A stretch of 36,264 nucleotides of DNA. It comes from a bacterium. GTDB lineage: Bacteria; Elusimicrobiota; Elusimicrobia; Elusimicrobiales; UBA9959. The DNA lies in NCBI GenBank assembly GCA_021811315.1, contig JAJZPF010000031.1:1-36264 (forward strand). The letters are read 5' to 3'. Position numbers and translations under genes: made by a program. Below are positions 1 to 8,107 of the stretch, piece after piece. The notes below the pieces were generated by a model. The model was not told the origin of the DNA and ran no database searches. It worked only from the letters and a program-made list of their open reading frames with translations. How positions within the stretch are numbered: position 1 is the stretch's first letter; each line of letters opens with the position of its first letter.

Positions 1-138
1 TATGGGTTCGGAGCGACCTCTCGGAGGCCCGAGCTTGCATAAGCGCGAGGGCCGAGAGGGGAGGCGCGGCCACGGTGTGGCCGACGCCGTGAGCGACGGG
101 CCCATACCCCTGCCAGGCCCCCGACTGGGCATCTCGCG
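1..138. repeat. Dispersed intergenic repeat, family 1, copy A (left-truncated by window edge)
   Basis: This copy matches 10851-10986 closely over its whole length, including a shared core around 61-97 and the shared 3' flank GCATCTCGCGG. The right terminal inverted repeat CCCATACCCCTGCC lies at 101-114; most of the left one lies before base 1. It sits directly upstream of murA, ending about 20 bases before the start codon. An open frame runs through it, but the repetition in other intergenic places argues that it is non-coding. Confidence 0.8.
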
Positions 139-159
139 GAAGAGATTTAAAAGGAAACC

Positions 160-1416
160 ATGGACAACTTTATTATACGCGGGGGCAGGCCTTTGAACGG
201 GCAGACCGTGATCAGCGGCTCCAAGAACGCCGCCCTGCCCATACTCGCCGCGACCCTGCTCACCAGGGAAAAATGCGAAATAAAGAACGTTCCCGAGCTT
301 ATGGACATCAGGTCCACCTTCGAGCTCCTGAATTACCTCGGAAAGAACTGTTTTTACGGCTACGGCAATTTCGTTGCCGAGGAGCATCTCCAGCTTAAGC
401 TTCACGCGCCTTACGACCTGGTGCGCAAGATGCGCGCCTCCATGCTGGTGTCCGGGCCCCTGCTCGCCCGGTTTAAAAAGGTCCGCTTCTCGCTGCCGGG
501 CGGCTGCTCCATCGGCATGCGGCCCATCGACATACACCTCGAAGGTTTTAAAAAGCTCGGCGCCAAGGTCACTTATGAAAAGGGCGACGTTATCCTTTCC
601 GCAAAAAAACTGAAGCCGGGGAAAGTTAAGTTCCGCTTCCCCAGCGTCGGGGCCACCGAAAACCTGATGATGTGCGCGGCCCTTATCGAGGGGACCACCA
701 CCCTGGATAACTGCGCCCGCGAACCCGAAATAGAAGACCTGGCCGCCGCCCTCACCAAGATGGGCGCGCCCGTGACCGGCGCAGGAACCCCGGTCATAAA
801 AATTACCGGGGCCGCCCGCCTCAAGGGCCTCAAATACACCGTAATGCCCGACCGCATCGAGGCCGGGACCTTCATGCTGCTCTGCGCCGCCGTGGGGGGA
901 AAGATAAAACTGCTCAACGCCGCTCCTAAGAACCTGGACGCTTTGATACGCTCGATGAAGAAAGCCGGCGTCAAGATCACCTCCTATAAAGATTCCATCG
1001 AAGTAGAGGCGCCGCGCGGGCGGCCCAGGCCCGTGAACGTCGTGACCAAGCCGCACCCCGGCTTCCCGACCGACCTGCAGGCGCCCTGGATGGCTTTCAT
1101 GGCCCGCGCCAACGGCGTGAGCGAAGTGCAGGAACATATTTTCGAGAACCGCTTCATGCACGCGCCCGAGCTGGTGCGCATGGGCGCCGATATCACGGTG
1201 ATGGACAAGAAGGCCGTGATCCGCGGCGTGCCGGAACTGCTCGGCGCCCCGGTGATGGCTTCCGATCTCAGGGCCGGCGCGGCCCTGGTGGTGGCCGCCG
1301 CCGCCGCGAAAGGCAGGACGGTGATCCGCCGCATCTACCACATAGACCGCGGCTACGAGAAACTGGAGCATAAGCTCAAGGACCTGGGCGTGGACGCGTC
1401 GCGGGTAAAGGCCTAG
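160..1416 (+). CDS. murA: UDP-N-acetylglucosamine 1-carboxyvinyltransferase (MurA)
   Basis: MurA transfers enolpyruvate from PEP to UDP-GlcNAc, the first committed step of peptidoglycan synthesis in the cytoplasm. The 418 residues equal the usual family length. The N-terminal SGSKNAALPIL motif carries the K22-N23 pair. The PEP-adduct cysteine is C116 in LPGGCSIGMRP, so this is the Cys-type, fosfomycin-sensitive form by motif. HPGFPTDLQAPWMA carries the conserved catalytic aspartate. The start ATG follows an AAAGGAA ribosome-binding site. It is the first gene of a same-strand run with folC 25 bases downstream; repeat copy A lies immediately upstream, so the promoter may lie within or before that repeat. 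Identity is near certain. Confidence 0.97.
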   Translation: MDNFIIRGGRPLNGQTVISGSKNAALPILAATLLTREKCEIKNVPELMDIRSTFELLNYLGKNCFYGYGNFVAEEHLQLKLHAPYDLVRKMRASMLVSGPLLARFKKVRFSLPGGCSIGMRPIDIHLEGFKKLGAKVTYEKGDVILSAKKLKPGKVKFRFPSVGATENLMMCAALIEGTTTLDNCAREPEIEDLAAALTKMGAPVTGAGTPVIKITGAARLKGLKYTVMPDRIEAGTFMLLCAAVGGKIKLLNAAPKNLDALIRSMKKAGVKITSYKDSIEVEAPRGRPRPVNVVTKPHPGFPTDLQAPWMAFMARANGVSEVQEHIFENRFMHAPELVRMGADITVMDKKAVIRGVPELLGAPVMASDLRAGAALVVAAAAAKGRTVIRRIYHIDRGYEKLEHKLKDLGVDASRVKA

Positions 1417-1441
1417 CCCCGGGGGCGCGAAGAAACGGAAA

Positions 1442-2716
1442 ATGACCTCTTTTGAAGAAGCGCAGAGAATACTGAATTCCAGGCAGGACTTCGTGAAGAA
1501 GGATGGGCTGGACCGCGCCCTCGCCTGCCTGAAAAAGCTGGGAGACCCGCACCTCGGCCTCAAGACCATCCATGTCACCGGAACCAACGGGAAAGGCTCG
1601 GCCTGCGCGGCTTTCGAGGCCGCGGCCAGGGCCGCCGGGCTGAAGACGGGGCTGTTCATTTCGCCGCACCTGGTAAGCCCGACGGAAAGGATACGCTTCT
1701 GCGGGGACTGCATAAGCGAGAAAGATTTCGCCGCCCTCTTCGAAGAAGTTTTCGCCGCCGGCCCGGACCTGGGCTTTTTCGAGCTCGTGACCTGCATGGC
1801 TTTTCTTTATTTCAAAAGGCGGAAAACGGACCTTGCGGTCATAGAGGTGGGGATAGGCGGCCGCTTCGACACCACCAATGTCCTGCCGAAGCCTGAGCTG
1901 AGCGTCATAACTTCAGTGGACTACGACCATAAGAAGTATCTCGGAAATACCCTGGCGGAAATAGCTTCGCAGAAGGCCGGGATAATAAAGCCGGGCGGGA
2001 TCTGCGTCGCGCCCATACTTCCGCCCGAAGCCAGGGTCGAGATCTCAAAAGAGGCGGCGGAAAAAGGGGCCCAGTGCCATTTCTTCGCCCCGGTTTTCGA
2101 GATCGCCGGCAGGGACTGGGAGAAGAACCGCATAACGCTGCGCCATAAAAAAACGGGCGAGGTTTACCCTTTCGGCATACCCGGGGAGGCGCAGGCCTCC
2201 AACGCGACGCTGGCGTGGGAGGGCCTGGAGATAATGCGCGGCCTGGGCTGGCCCATTAGCCGCGCTCACGCTGCGGCCGGCTTCGCTTCGGTGCGGTGGC
2301 CCGCCCGGTTCCAGGTCATAGCCGCGCCCGGAAAAAATATTTTTATAGTCGACGGGGCGCATAACGAAGAAGCCGCGCGGGCCTTCGCCGCCACGTGGAG
2401 GCTCTCTCCTTTCGCCGGCAAGCCGGCGGTTTTCGTGGTAGGGATGCTGCAGGATAAGGAGCGGCGCGGCATACTGGAACTTCTCGCCCCGCTCGCTAAA
2501 AAATTCGTTTTTACCAGGCCGGCCTCCCCGCGCGCGGTCGACCCCTGCGCCCTTGCCGACGAGCTTTCCTCCATCAATCCAGCCGCTGAAGTCGAGGTGC
2601 AGGAGGACATAAGCGCGGCGCTCGCCGCGGCGTCGCGGGGCGGGACCGTCGCCGTGCTTGGGTCGTTCTACCTGGCGGGTTCAGTCCTGGGAATTTTAGG
2701 GGAAAGCTCGAACTGA
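1442..2716 (+). CDS. folC: Bifunctional folylpolyglutamate synthase / dihydrofolate synthase (FolC)
   Basis: The enzyme is an ATP-dependent Mur-ligase-superfamily member that adds glutamate to dihydropteroate and/or folates. The P-loop VTGTNGKGS lies at residues 45-53. FISPHLVSPTERI is the family's folate/omega-loop signature, GIGGRFDTTN and SVDYDHKKYLG carry metal and nucleotide contacts, and VDGAHN marks the C-terminal domain. The length of 424 residues is normal. The ribosome-binding site is weak (GAAACGGA before ATG). It lies 25 bases after murA and 18 bases before the ROK kinase gene, so co-transcription is likely. Sequence alone does not separate a mono-functional FPGS from the bifunctional enzyme. 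Confidence 0.95.
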   Translation: MTSFEEAQRILNSRQDFVKKDGLDRALACLKKLGDPHLGLKTIHVTGTNGKGSACAAFEAAARAAGLKTGLFISPHLVSPTERIRFCGDCISEKDFAALFEEVFAAGPDLGFFELVTCMAFLYFKRRKTDLAVIEVGIGGRFDTTNVLPKPELSVITSVDYDHKKYLGNTLAEIASQKAGIIKPGGICVAPILPPEARVEISKEAAEKGAQCHFFAPVFEIAGRDWEKNRITLRHKKTGEVYPFGIPGEAQASNATLAWEGLEIMRGLGWPISRAHAAAGFASVRWPARFQVIAAPGKNIFIVDGAHNEEAARAFAATWRLSPFAGKPAVFVVGMLQDKERRGILELLAPLAKKFVFTRPASPRAVDPCALADELSSINPAAEVEVQEDISAALAAASRGGTVAVLGSFYLAGSVLGILGESSN

Positions 2717-2734
2717 CTTTTAAGAGGAGACCTT

Positions 2735-3679
2735 ATGCTTGGAATCGGCATAGATATCGGCGGCACTAATACTAAACTGGTGGTCGTGACCCGCGCCGGC
2801 AAGCTGCTTGCGCATGAGCGGTTCCGCACCGAGGCCTCGAAGGGGCCCGCCTCTTTTTTAAAGCGCCTGGCCGCCGCGGTGGCCTGCTTCAGGCGGGACT
2901 ACGGACGCCAGCTCGTTTCCATCGGCATCGGCGCCGCGGGCGACGTGGACCCCGAGCGCGGCGTGCTGCGTTTTTCGCCAAATCTGGCCTGGCGCTCGGT
3001 CAAGCTGGCCGGCCCGCTGGAAAAACTTACCGGCCTGCCCTGCGCGATGGAAAATGACGCGAACATGGCCGCCTGGGGCGCTTATGAAATAGAGCTGGGC
3101 CGCAAGACCGAAGACATACTTACTTTGACGCTTGGCACAGGCATAGGCTCCGGGATGATCCTGGCCGGAAAACTTTACCATGGGTCCACCGGCACCGCCG
3201 GGGAGGCCGGCCATCTTAAAATAGTTCCGGACGGGCGCCCCTGCCATTGCGGCGCCAGCGGCTGCCTCGAGGCTTATTGCGGCAGCTATTCCATACTGGC
3301 CCGGGCCCGCGAGCTTATAAAGAACGAGGCGGCCTTCGTAAAGAAGTTCAGCGCTCCCGGAAAAGAGAAGCTCAACACTATCTGCCTTACCAATGCCGCG
3401 GCCGCCGGCCACGCCGGCGCGCGCAGGGTCTGGGCCGAGACCGGCAATTACCTCGGGATGGGCCTGGCGGGGCTGATACTGGTGCTCAACCCCGGCTGCG
3501 TGGTCCTGACGGGCGGGGTTTCCAGGGCGCGCAAATGGTTCATGCCGGCGATGCAGAAAGTGCTGAACCACCAGCAGATCAAGACGCCTTTTCAGAAGGT
3601 GAAGGTCCGGATCTCCGACAACGCCGACCTCGGCTCCTACGGCGCCGCGCTGTTCGGACTTGAACATGGGTTAAAATAA
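2735..3679 (+). CDS. ROK-family sugar kinase, glucokinase-like
   Basis: A 314-residue ROK protein, predicted to phosphorylate glucose or an N-acetyl sugar with ATP in the cytoplasm. DIGGTNTK (residues 8-15) is the phosphate-1 loop. MENDANMAAWGA carries the catalytic aspartate, LTLGTGIGSG is the phosphate-2 loop, and GEAGHLKI plus PCHCGASGCLE (about 169-179) supply the His and three Cys of the ROK structural zinc. There is no N-terminal DNA-binding helix-turn-helix, so it is a kinase and not a ROK repressor. An AGAGGAG site precedes the start. Its place in a murA-folC run does not identify the substrate; glucokinase is the default call, and N-acetylmannosamine or N-acetylglucosamine kinase cannot be excluded. 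Confidence 0.9.
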   Translation: MLGIGIDIGGTNTKLVVVTRAGKLLAHERFRTEASKGPASFLKRLAAAVACFRRDYGRQLVSIGIGAAGDVDPERGVLRFSPNLAWRSVKLAGPLEKLTGLPCAMENDANMAAWGAYEIELGRKTEDILTLTLGTGIGSGMILAGKLYHGSTGTAGEAGHLKIVPDGRPCHCGASGCLEAYCGSYSILARARELIKNEAAFVKKFSAPGKEKLNTICLTNAAAAGHAGARRVWAETGNYLGMGLAGLILVLNPGCVVLTGGVSRARKWFMPAMQKVLNHQQIKTPFQKVKVRISDNADLGSYGAALFGLEHGLK

Positions 3680-3745
3680 GGATCGAGAATCGGGAGTCGG
3701 GGGTCGAGCGAAGCGAGACTGTGCTTGTCGGGAGTCGGGAAGAAG
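3680..3745. repeat. Dispersed intergenic repeat, family 2, forward copy
   Basis: It is built from imperfect GAATCGGGAGTCGGGGGTCG units followed by GAGCGAAGCGAGACTGTGCT and a further GTCGGGAGTCGGGA. The reverse complement of 8031-8106 carries the same elements in the same order (ATCGAGAATCG..., GGGAGTCGAGAGTC, GGGGGTCGAGCGAAGC, AAGACTGTTCTTGTCGA). It separates the ROK kinase from the lptD-like gene and has no credible coding content. Confidence 0.75.
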
Positions 3746-3760
3746 AGATAACTATCCTTG

Positions 3761-5842
3761 ATGGGAAAAGAAATTCTTGCGGCGGTTTTTATAATCGGGA
3801 CGGCTTTGAACGCCGCCGCTTATGAATTGCCGTCCTCGACCGGAACGCACAGGGTGTACTTCGAGGCGGACTCGGCCGGCTTTAACGAATATTCCCGCGC
3901 CATCGACCTGGAGGGGAACGTCCGGCTGGAGGAGTTTTCCGAGAGCGGCAAGCAGCAGAAGCTTATCAGGGCCAGGAACCTTTCCGTGAACATGGCCAGC
4001 CGCACCGTAATCGCCCCTTCCGATTTCGTGATGGACGACGACACGGGCACGGTTTACGGCAAGAGCGGCTTCGTCGATTACGGCGCGGAGTCGGGCAGGA
4101 TAAACTACGGGCGCTTCTCCTATAAAAATTTCATCATCAAGGGCCGGGTGGTCGAGTTCGACAGGTCGGAATATACCTATAAGAAGGCCAGCATCACCAG
4201 CTGCGACGAGGAACCCCCGCATTACAGGCTCAGGGCTTCGCGCCTTTACCTGGTCCCGGACCGCTATTTCCTCGCCTACAATACCGTCTTTTTCGTTGGT
4301 AAGATCCCGGTGTTCTACTTCCCGGTGGTTTACCGGCCCTTAGGCGGCGGAACGCCTTTCGTCAGTATTTTCCGGCCCGGCTTCGACCAGCGCAACGGCT
4401 TTTTCGTCAAATCCAGCTACGTCTACCGCGTCAACAGGGAAACGCGGGCCAAGTTATACCTGGATTATTTCGAGAAGCGCGGCTTCGGCACGGGGGCGGA
4501 GCTGGATTTCCGCCGCCCGGAGAAGAATATTACGGACGTTTCCGTTTACCGCATCCGCGAGTACAGCGGCGTCAGGGACAGGTGGGGCGTGAACGGCGGC
4601 TACTGGCACCTGTTCAACCGCTTCAATGAATCGGACCCGGCCCAGTATTACAGCCAGGGCTTCTTCCGCCTGCTCTCGGACCCCAAAGTGAACAATAATT
4701 TCTTCAGGACCAACCCTTTCGCGGTAAGTCCCGACGAGCAGGCCAGCGTGGCCCTCACCCGCAAGACCAACTATACCGTGACCCGCCTGAGCGCCTACGG
4801 CCGGGAAACGCATACCGCGGATTTCGAGAAATTCCGGAAGGCCAACAGCTCCCTCCCGAGGCTGGATTTTAACACGGTGCCTTTCAGCGTCCTGCGCCTG
4901 CCGGTGCTTAACACCTTCTCGGGGTATTTCGAGAACGGCAGGGACGAGGGCCGGGACTACGCGCAAAAGCGGGGGAACGGGGTCTGGACCGTGTCGAGGT
5001 CCGTCCCGCTCCTTAAGCACGTCACGCTTTCTCCGTCAGCGTACTATGACCAGTCCGTTTTTGTCTCCACCGTCTCCGGCAACAACGACACCTGGACGGG
5101 GCGCTACGGCGGGGGGGCCACGCTGCGCTACGACAGGTTCTGGGGCTCATTCGACCTGGGCTACGCCTACAGGCGCCGCCTGCGCGATAACAAGCTCCGG
5201 GAGGACCTGGGGGCCGCGGATAAAGGGCAGGAGACGAGCTCCCTTTCCTCGCAGCTGTTCGTGATGCCGCGGTTCAATACTTATTACAAGCTCTCCACGG
5301 CCTACGACCTGCGCGACTATTTCAGGGCTTCGTTCACGAAGCGGCTGGCCCCGCTTATCGCCGAGGTCTATTACGCGCCGCGGCCCGACGTGGATATTTT
5401 CGCGGCCGAGACCTACAGCCTGTCCGGCGGGAGCAAGAGTTTCGTCACGCAGATAAATTTCGGGGGCAGGGAAAATTACATCGGCGGCGGCATCGCCAAT
5501 TACAGCAGCGCCCCCAGGGAATGGGTTTTCAGCAATGTTCTCGGCTTCCGCCCCTGGCGCGGGTCGGGCTGGCGCGCCGAGACCGTGCTGCGCTACCGGC
5601 TCAAGTCGGAAGGGAATTTCAATTACAGCGATTTTAAATTCTTCGAAAAAGGGATCACCCTGTACCGGGATTTCCACGATTTCCGCACCAAGTGGGATTA
5701 CAGGGAGCGCTCCGGCGGGGTCAGGGAGTTCTATTTCTACCTGAACCTGAAAATAAGCGAGCCCGCGCGCAAGGACGACCTGGAGGAGAAGTCCCGGCAG
5801 TACTGGCACCCCTGGCGGAAGGACGGCGAGGTCAGGGACTAG
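3761..5842 (+). CDS. lptD: LptD-like LPS-assembly outer membrane protein
   Basis: LptD inserts lipopolysaccharide into the outer leaflet of the outer membrane. The 693-residue product has a signal peptide (MGKEILAAVF..., likely cleaved near AAA-YEL). An OstA/LptA-like beta-jellyroll follows (about 25-150: VYFEADSAGF, LEGNVRL, ARNLSVNM, FIIKGRVVEFDRSEYTYKKA). The LptD signature is ITSCDEEPPHYRLRASRLYL then GKIPVFYFPVVYRPLG, and the rest is a long Tyr/Phe/Arg-rich beta-barrel. ATG 3761 is chosen over the adjacent TTG at 3758 because AGAAGAGA lies 12 bases upstream. I see none of the paired cysteines of E. coli LptD. The family-2 repeat separates it from the preceding gene. Confidence 0.85.
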   Translation: MGKEILAAVFIIGTALNAAAYELPSSTGTHRVYFEADSAGFNEYSRAIDLEGNVRLEEFSESGKQQKLIRARNLSVNMASRTVIAPSDFVMDDDTGTVYGKSGFVDYGAESGRINYGRFSYKNFIIKGRVVEFDRSEYTYKKASITSCDEEPPHYRLRASRLYLVPDRYFLAYNTVFFVGKIPVFYFPVVYRPLGGGTPFVSIFRPGFDQRNGFFVKSSYVYRVNRETRAKLYLDYFEKRGFGTGAELDFRRPEKNITDVSVYRIREYSGVRDRWGVNGGYWHLFNRFNESDPAQYYSQGFFRLLSDPKVNNNFFRTNPFAVSPDEQASVALTRKTNYTVTRLSAYGRETHTADFEKFRKANSSLPRLDFNTVPFSVLRLPVLNTFSGYFENGRDEGRDYAQKRGNGVWTVSRSVPLLKHVTLSPSAYYDQSVFVSTVSGNNDTWTGRYGGGATLRYDRFWGSFDLGYAYRRRLRDNKLREDLGAADKGQETSSLSSQLFVMPRFNTYYKLSTAYDLRDYFRASFTKRLAPLIAEVYYAPRPDVDIFAAETYSLSGGSKSFVTQINFGGRENYIGGGIANYSSAPREWVFSNVLGFRPWRGSGWRAETVLRYRLKSEGNFNYSDFKFFEKGITLYRDFHDFRTKWDYRERSGGVREFYFYLNLKISEPARKDDLEEKSRQYWHPWRKDGEVRD

Positions 5843-5923
5843 GGGAGGCGGGGCCTGCCGGGCTTCATGGAGATTTAAGGATTTTTTTAAAAATGATAAA
5901 CTATTATTCAGAAGGATAAAATT

Positions 5924-6883
5924 ATGAAAAAACCGCTTTGGCTCGTTACCGGTGGCGCCGGGTTCATCGGCTCCAATATCGTAGAGGAACTCCTGCGCAG
6001 GAAATGCCGCGTGCGCGTGTTCGATAATCTTTCCACGGGCTTTAAAGAGAACCTGGACCTGTTCAAGGGTAAGATAGAATTTATAAAGGGCGACCTGCGC
6101 GAGCCTAAGGACCTGGCGAAGGCCATGAAGGGCGTCACCTATGCGCTGCACCAGGCGGCTTTCCGCTCGGTGCCCAAGTCCGTGGATAACCCGCGCGCCG
6201 CCCACGACAATAACGCCACCGGAACCCTGAACGCCCTGATGGCGGCCAAGGCCGCCGGGGTGAAGCGCTTCGTTTACGCCGCTACCAGTTCGGCCTACGG
6301 CGAGTGCCCTATTTTCCCCCAGAAAGAATCGCTGCCCACCGCCCCCATCTCGCCCTATGCCGTAAGCAAGCTTGCCGGGGAGCATTACTGCCATGTTTTC
6401 GCCAAGACCTACGGGCTCGAGACCGTGGCGCTGCGCTATTTCAACGTTTTCGGCCCCAGGCAGAATCCCGAGTCGGTTTATTCCGCCGTGATCCCGCGCT
6501 TCATGGAGCTGGTGATGCAGGGCAAGCCGCTCGAGATCCACTGGGACGGGAAGCAGTCCCGCGATTTCACCTATGTGAGCAATGTCGTGGACGGAAATAT
6601 CCGCGCCGCGCTGGCGCCGTCCCGCGTTTCAGGGAAGACGATCAACGTGGCCACGGGGACCAATATTTCGCTGCTGGATATCGCGAACCAGCTGGAAAAG
6701 ATCACCGGGAAGAAAATAGCGAAGACCTTCTCCCCGAAGCGCCAGGGCGATATCAGGAAGACTTATTCGGATATTTCCCTTTCCCGCCGCGAGCTGGGCT
6801 ATAAGCCGCTCGTGAAGTTCCCGGAAGGCCTCGGGCTGACCTGGGATTATTTCTCGTCTAAATTCCGGGGGGCCAGGAAATGA
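5924..6883 (+). CDS. NAD-dependent sugar-nucleotide epimerase (UDP-GlcNAc/UDP-Glc 4-epimerase type)
   Basis: An extended short-chain dehydrogenase of 319 residues. The Rossmann motif GGAGFIG is at 10-16, the catalytic TSSAYG at 121-126 and YAVSK (Y145, K149) supplies the YxxxK pair. LRYFNVFGPRQNP and SRDFTYVSNVVDG are the extended-SDR substrate-site motifs and most resemble the WbpP/TviC group of UDP-N-acetylhexosamine 4-epimerases. UDP-glucose 4-epimerase or an epimerase/dehydratase of another sugar remains possible. AGAAGGA lies nine bases before the ATG. The 81-base gap upstream is AT-rich and could hold a promoter. The last four bases overlap the next start (ATGA), so the two genes are translationally coupled. 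Confidence 0.88.
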   Translation: MKKPLWLVTGGAGFIGSNIVEELLRRKCRVRVFDNLSTGFKENLDLFKGKIEFIKGDLREPKDLAKAMKGVTYALHQAAFRSVPKSVDNPRAAHDNNATGTLNALMAAKAAGVKRFVYAATSSAYGECPIFPQKESLPTAPISPYAVSKLAGEHYCHVFAKTYGLETVALRYFNVFGPRQNPESVYSAVIPRFMELVMQGKPLEIHWDGKQSRDFTYVSNVVDGNIRAALAPSRVSGKTINVATGTNISLLDIANQLEKITGKKIAKTFSPKRQGDIRKTYSDISLSRRELGYKPLVKFPEGLGLTWDYFSSKFRGARK

Positions 6884-7443
6884 TCTTCAACGTCTCGTCT
6901 TCATCGGGCTGGATAGAAGTGGTCTGCGGCAGCATGTTCTCGGGCAAGACGCAGGAGCTGATACGCCGCCTCAAGCTGGCGAGCATAGCCAAGCAGAAAG
7001 TCCAGGTCTTCAACTCGCACCTGGACGTGCGCTACTCAAAGGAACACCTGGTCTCGCACGATAAATCCACGCTGGCCGCCCGCCCGGTCAAGACCGGCAA
7101 AGAGATCCTGAAAGAGGTCGCCAAGGATACCCAGGTGGTGGGGATCGACGAGGCGCATTTCTTCGGCGACGAGATAGTGGAAGTGGCCCAGAAGCTGGCC
7201 GACTCCGGCCGCCGCGTCATCGTGGCGGGGCTCGACCAGGACTACCGCGGCGAGGCCTTCGCGAACATGGCGAAGCTCATGGCGGTCTCGGAATTCGTCA
7301 CCAAGAACCTGGCCATCTGCATGGTCTGCGGCAATCCCGCGCATTACAGCCAGCGCCTGACCGATTCCGGCCGCCGCATCGAAGTCGGCGCCGGCGATAA
7401 ATACGAGGCCCGCTGCCGCAAGTGCTTCCAGCCGGAAAAATAA
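6880..7443 (+). CDS. tdk: Thymidine kinase, type II (Tdk)
   Basis: Tdk phosphorylates thymidine to dTMP in the pyrimidine salvage pathway. The P-loop GSMFSGKT is at residues 17-24, the DEAHFF Walker-B region follows GIDEAH, GLDQDYRGEAF forms part of the substrate site, and the zinc ligands are CMVCG plus CRKC near the C-terminus. The length of 187 residues is typical. The start overlaps the stop of the epimerase gene in an ATGA, with CCAGGA just upstream. No intrinsic terminator with a T tract follows. Confident call. Confidence 0.96.
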   Translation: MIFNVSSSSGWIEVVCGSMFSGKTQELIRRLKLASIAKQKVQVFNSHLDVRYSKEHLVSHDKSTLAARPVKTGKEILKEVAKDTQVVGIDEAHFFGDEIVEVAQKLADSGRRVIVAGLDQDYRGEAFANMAKLMAVSEFVTKNLAICMVCGNPAHYSQRLTDSGRRIEVGAGDKYEARCRKCFQPEK

Positions 7444-7501
7444 AAAACAGCCGCGGGATATCCCCGCTCATGATTCTCGATCCATGATCCTTGATTAATT
7501 T
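7444..7501. other. Intergenic gap with a degenerate family-2 repeat fragment
   Basis: The GGGATATCCC palindrome lies at about 7456-7465 and is not followed by a T run. GATTCTCGATCCATGATCCT at about 7470-7489 resembles the CGATCCTCGATTCTCGAT end of the repeat at 8031-8106. Together these place recognisable pieces of the same repeat on both sides of the transposase-derived gene. Confidence 0.4.
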
Positions 7502-8002
7502 ATGTACAGATCCGAAAAATTCAATCCAACGCTGTTCGGGAAGCTGTTCCACCTCGGGGGCAAGCTCGCGGACGCCAACCGCTGGCTCAAACTGGCCGAA
7601 GTCCTGCCCTGGGAGAAACTCGACGAGGGCTACGGCCGGTCTTTCTCGGCGGGCTACGGCCGCCCGGCGAAGGACTCCCGCCTGGTCTGCGGCCTCCTGG
7701 TGGTCAAGCGTATTAAGGACCTGTCGGACGAGGACGCCGTGGCCGAGTTCATGGAGAGCCCCTATATACAGGCCTTCTGCGGCCTTGAATATTTCTCGCT
7801 CGAGGACGTTATAAACCCGGGCATACTTTCGGAGCGCCGCAAGCGCCTCGGCCCCGAATTCCTCGCCCTGCTCGACGCCGAACTTTCGGCCGCTCTTAAA
7901 GCCAACAAGGACCTGAAGTTCCACCTTGCGCGCCCGGAAGCCGCCAAGGCCGGCCTCTTCAGCTCGCTTCTCGAAAAGATCGCTTCCGTTTTCTCCAAAT
8001 AA
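7502..8002 (+). CDS. Stand-alone IS5-family transposase N-terminal domain (DUF772-like)
   Basis: The 166-residue product matches the N-terminal, DNA-binding-type domain of IS5/IS1182 transposases by pattern: FGKLFHLGGKLADANRWLKL, AEVLPWEKLDE, YGRPAKDSRLVCGLLVVKRI, LSDEDAVAEFMESPYIQAFC, GLEYF and RRKRLG. It then ends in about 45 residues of unrelated helical sequence. The DDE catalytic domain is absent and I find no trace of it before tolB. The frame is intact, codon use resembles its neighbours, and it stops cleanly. There is no strong ribosome-binding site before the ATG (TTGATTAATTT). It may be a domesticated DNA-binding domain or a decaying IS with a fortuitously open frame. Repeat sequence flanks it on both sides. 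Confidence 0.7.
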   Translation: MYRSEKFNPTLFGKLFHLGGKLADANRWLKLAEVLPWEKLDEGYGRSFSAGYGRPAKDSRLVCGLLVVKRIKDLSDEDAVAEFMESPYIQAFCGLEYFSLEDVINPGILSERRKRLGPEFLALLDAELSAALKANKDLKFHLARPEAAKAGLFSSLLEKIASVFSK

Positions 8003-8024
8003 AAAAGCGGAACAATTGTTCCGC
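8001..8024 (-). terminator. Intrinsic terminator of the pal-cpoB-tolB operon
   Basis: A perfect 18-base palindrome, GCGGAACAATTGTTCCGC (8007-8024), is followed on the minus strand by six T residues (8006-8001). This is the form of a Rho-independent terminator for transcription arriving from tolB. It lies about 85 bases beyond the tolB stop, past the family-2 repeat. On the plus strand it has no good T tract. Confidence 0.75.
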
Positions 8025-8030
8025 TGGCTT

Positions 8031-8106
8031 CTTCGACAAGAACAGTCTTGCTTCGCTCGACCCCCGACTCTTGACTCTCGACTCCCGATCCTCGATTCTC
8101 GATAGT
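8031..8106. repeat. Dispersed intergenic repeat, family 2, inverted copy
   Basis: The reverse complement aligns with 3680-3745, containing GAATCGAGGATCGGGAGTCG, AGAGTCAAGAGTCGGGGGTC, GAGCGAAGCAAGACTGT and TCTTGTCGAAGAA. The ATCGAGAATCG block at its end also resembles the fragment near 7470. It lies between the tolB stop and the terminator, so it is transcribed as part of the tol mRNA 3' end. Confidence 0.75.
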
Positions 8107-8107
8107 T

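Noticed and set aside
2..196. Small open frame through the left repeat
   Set aside because: Sequence is a dispersed non-coding repeat and the frame overlaps the murA start.
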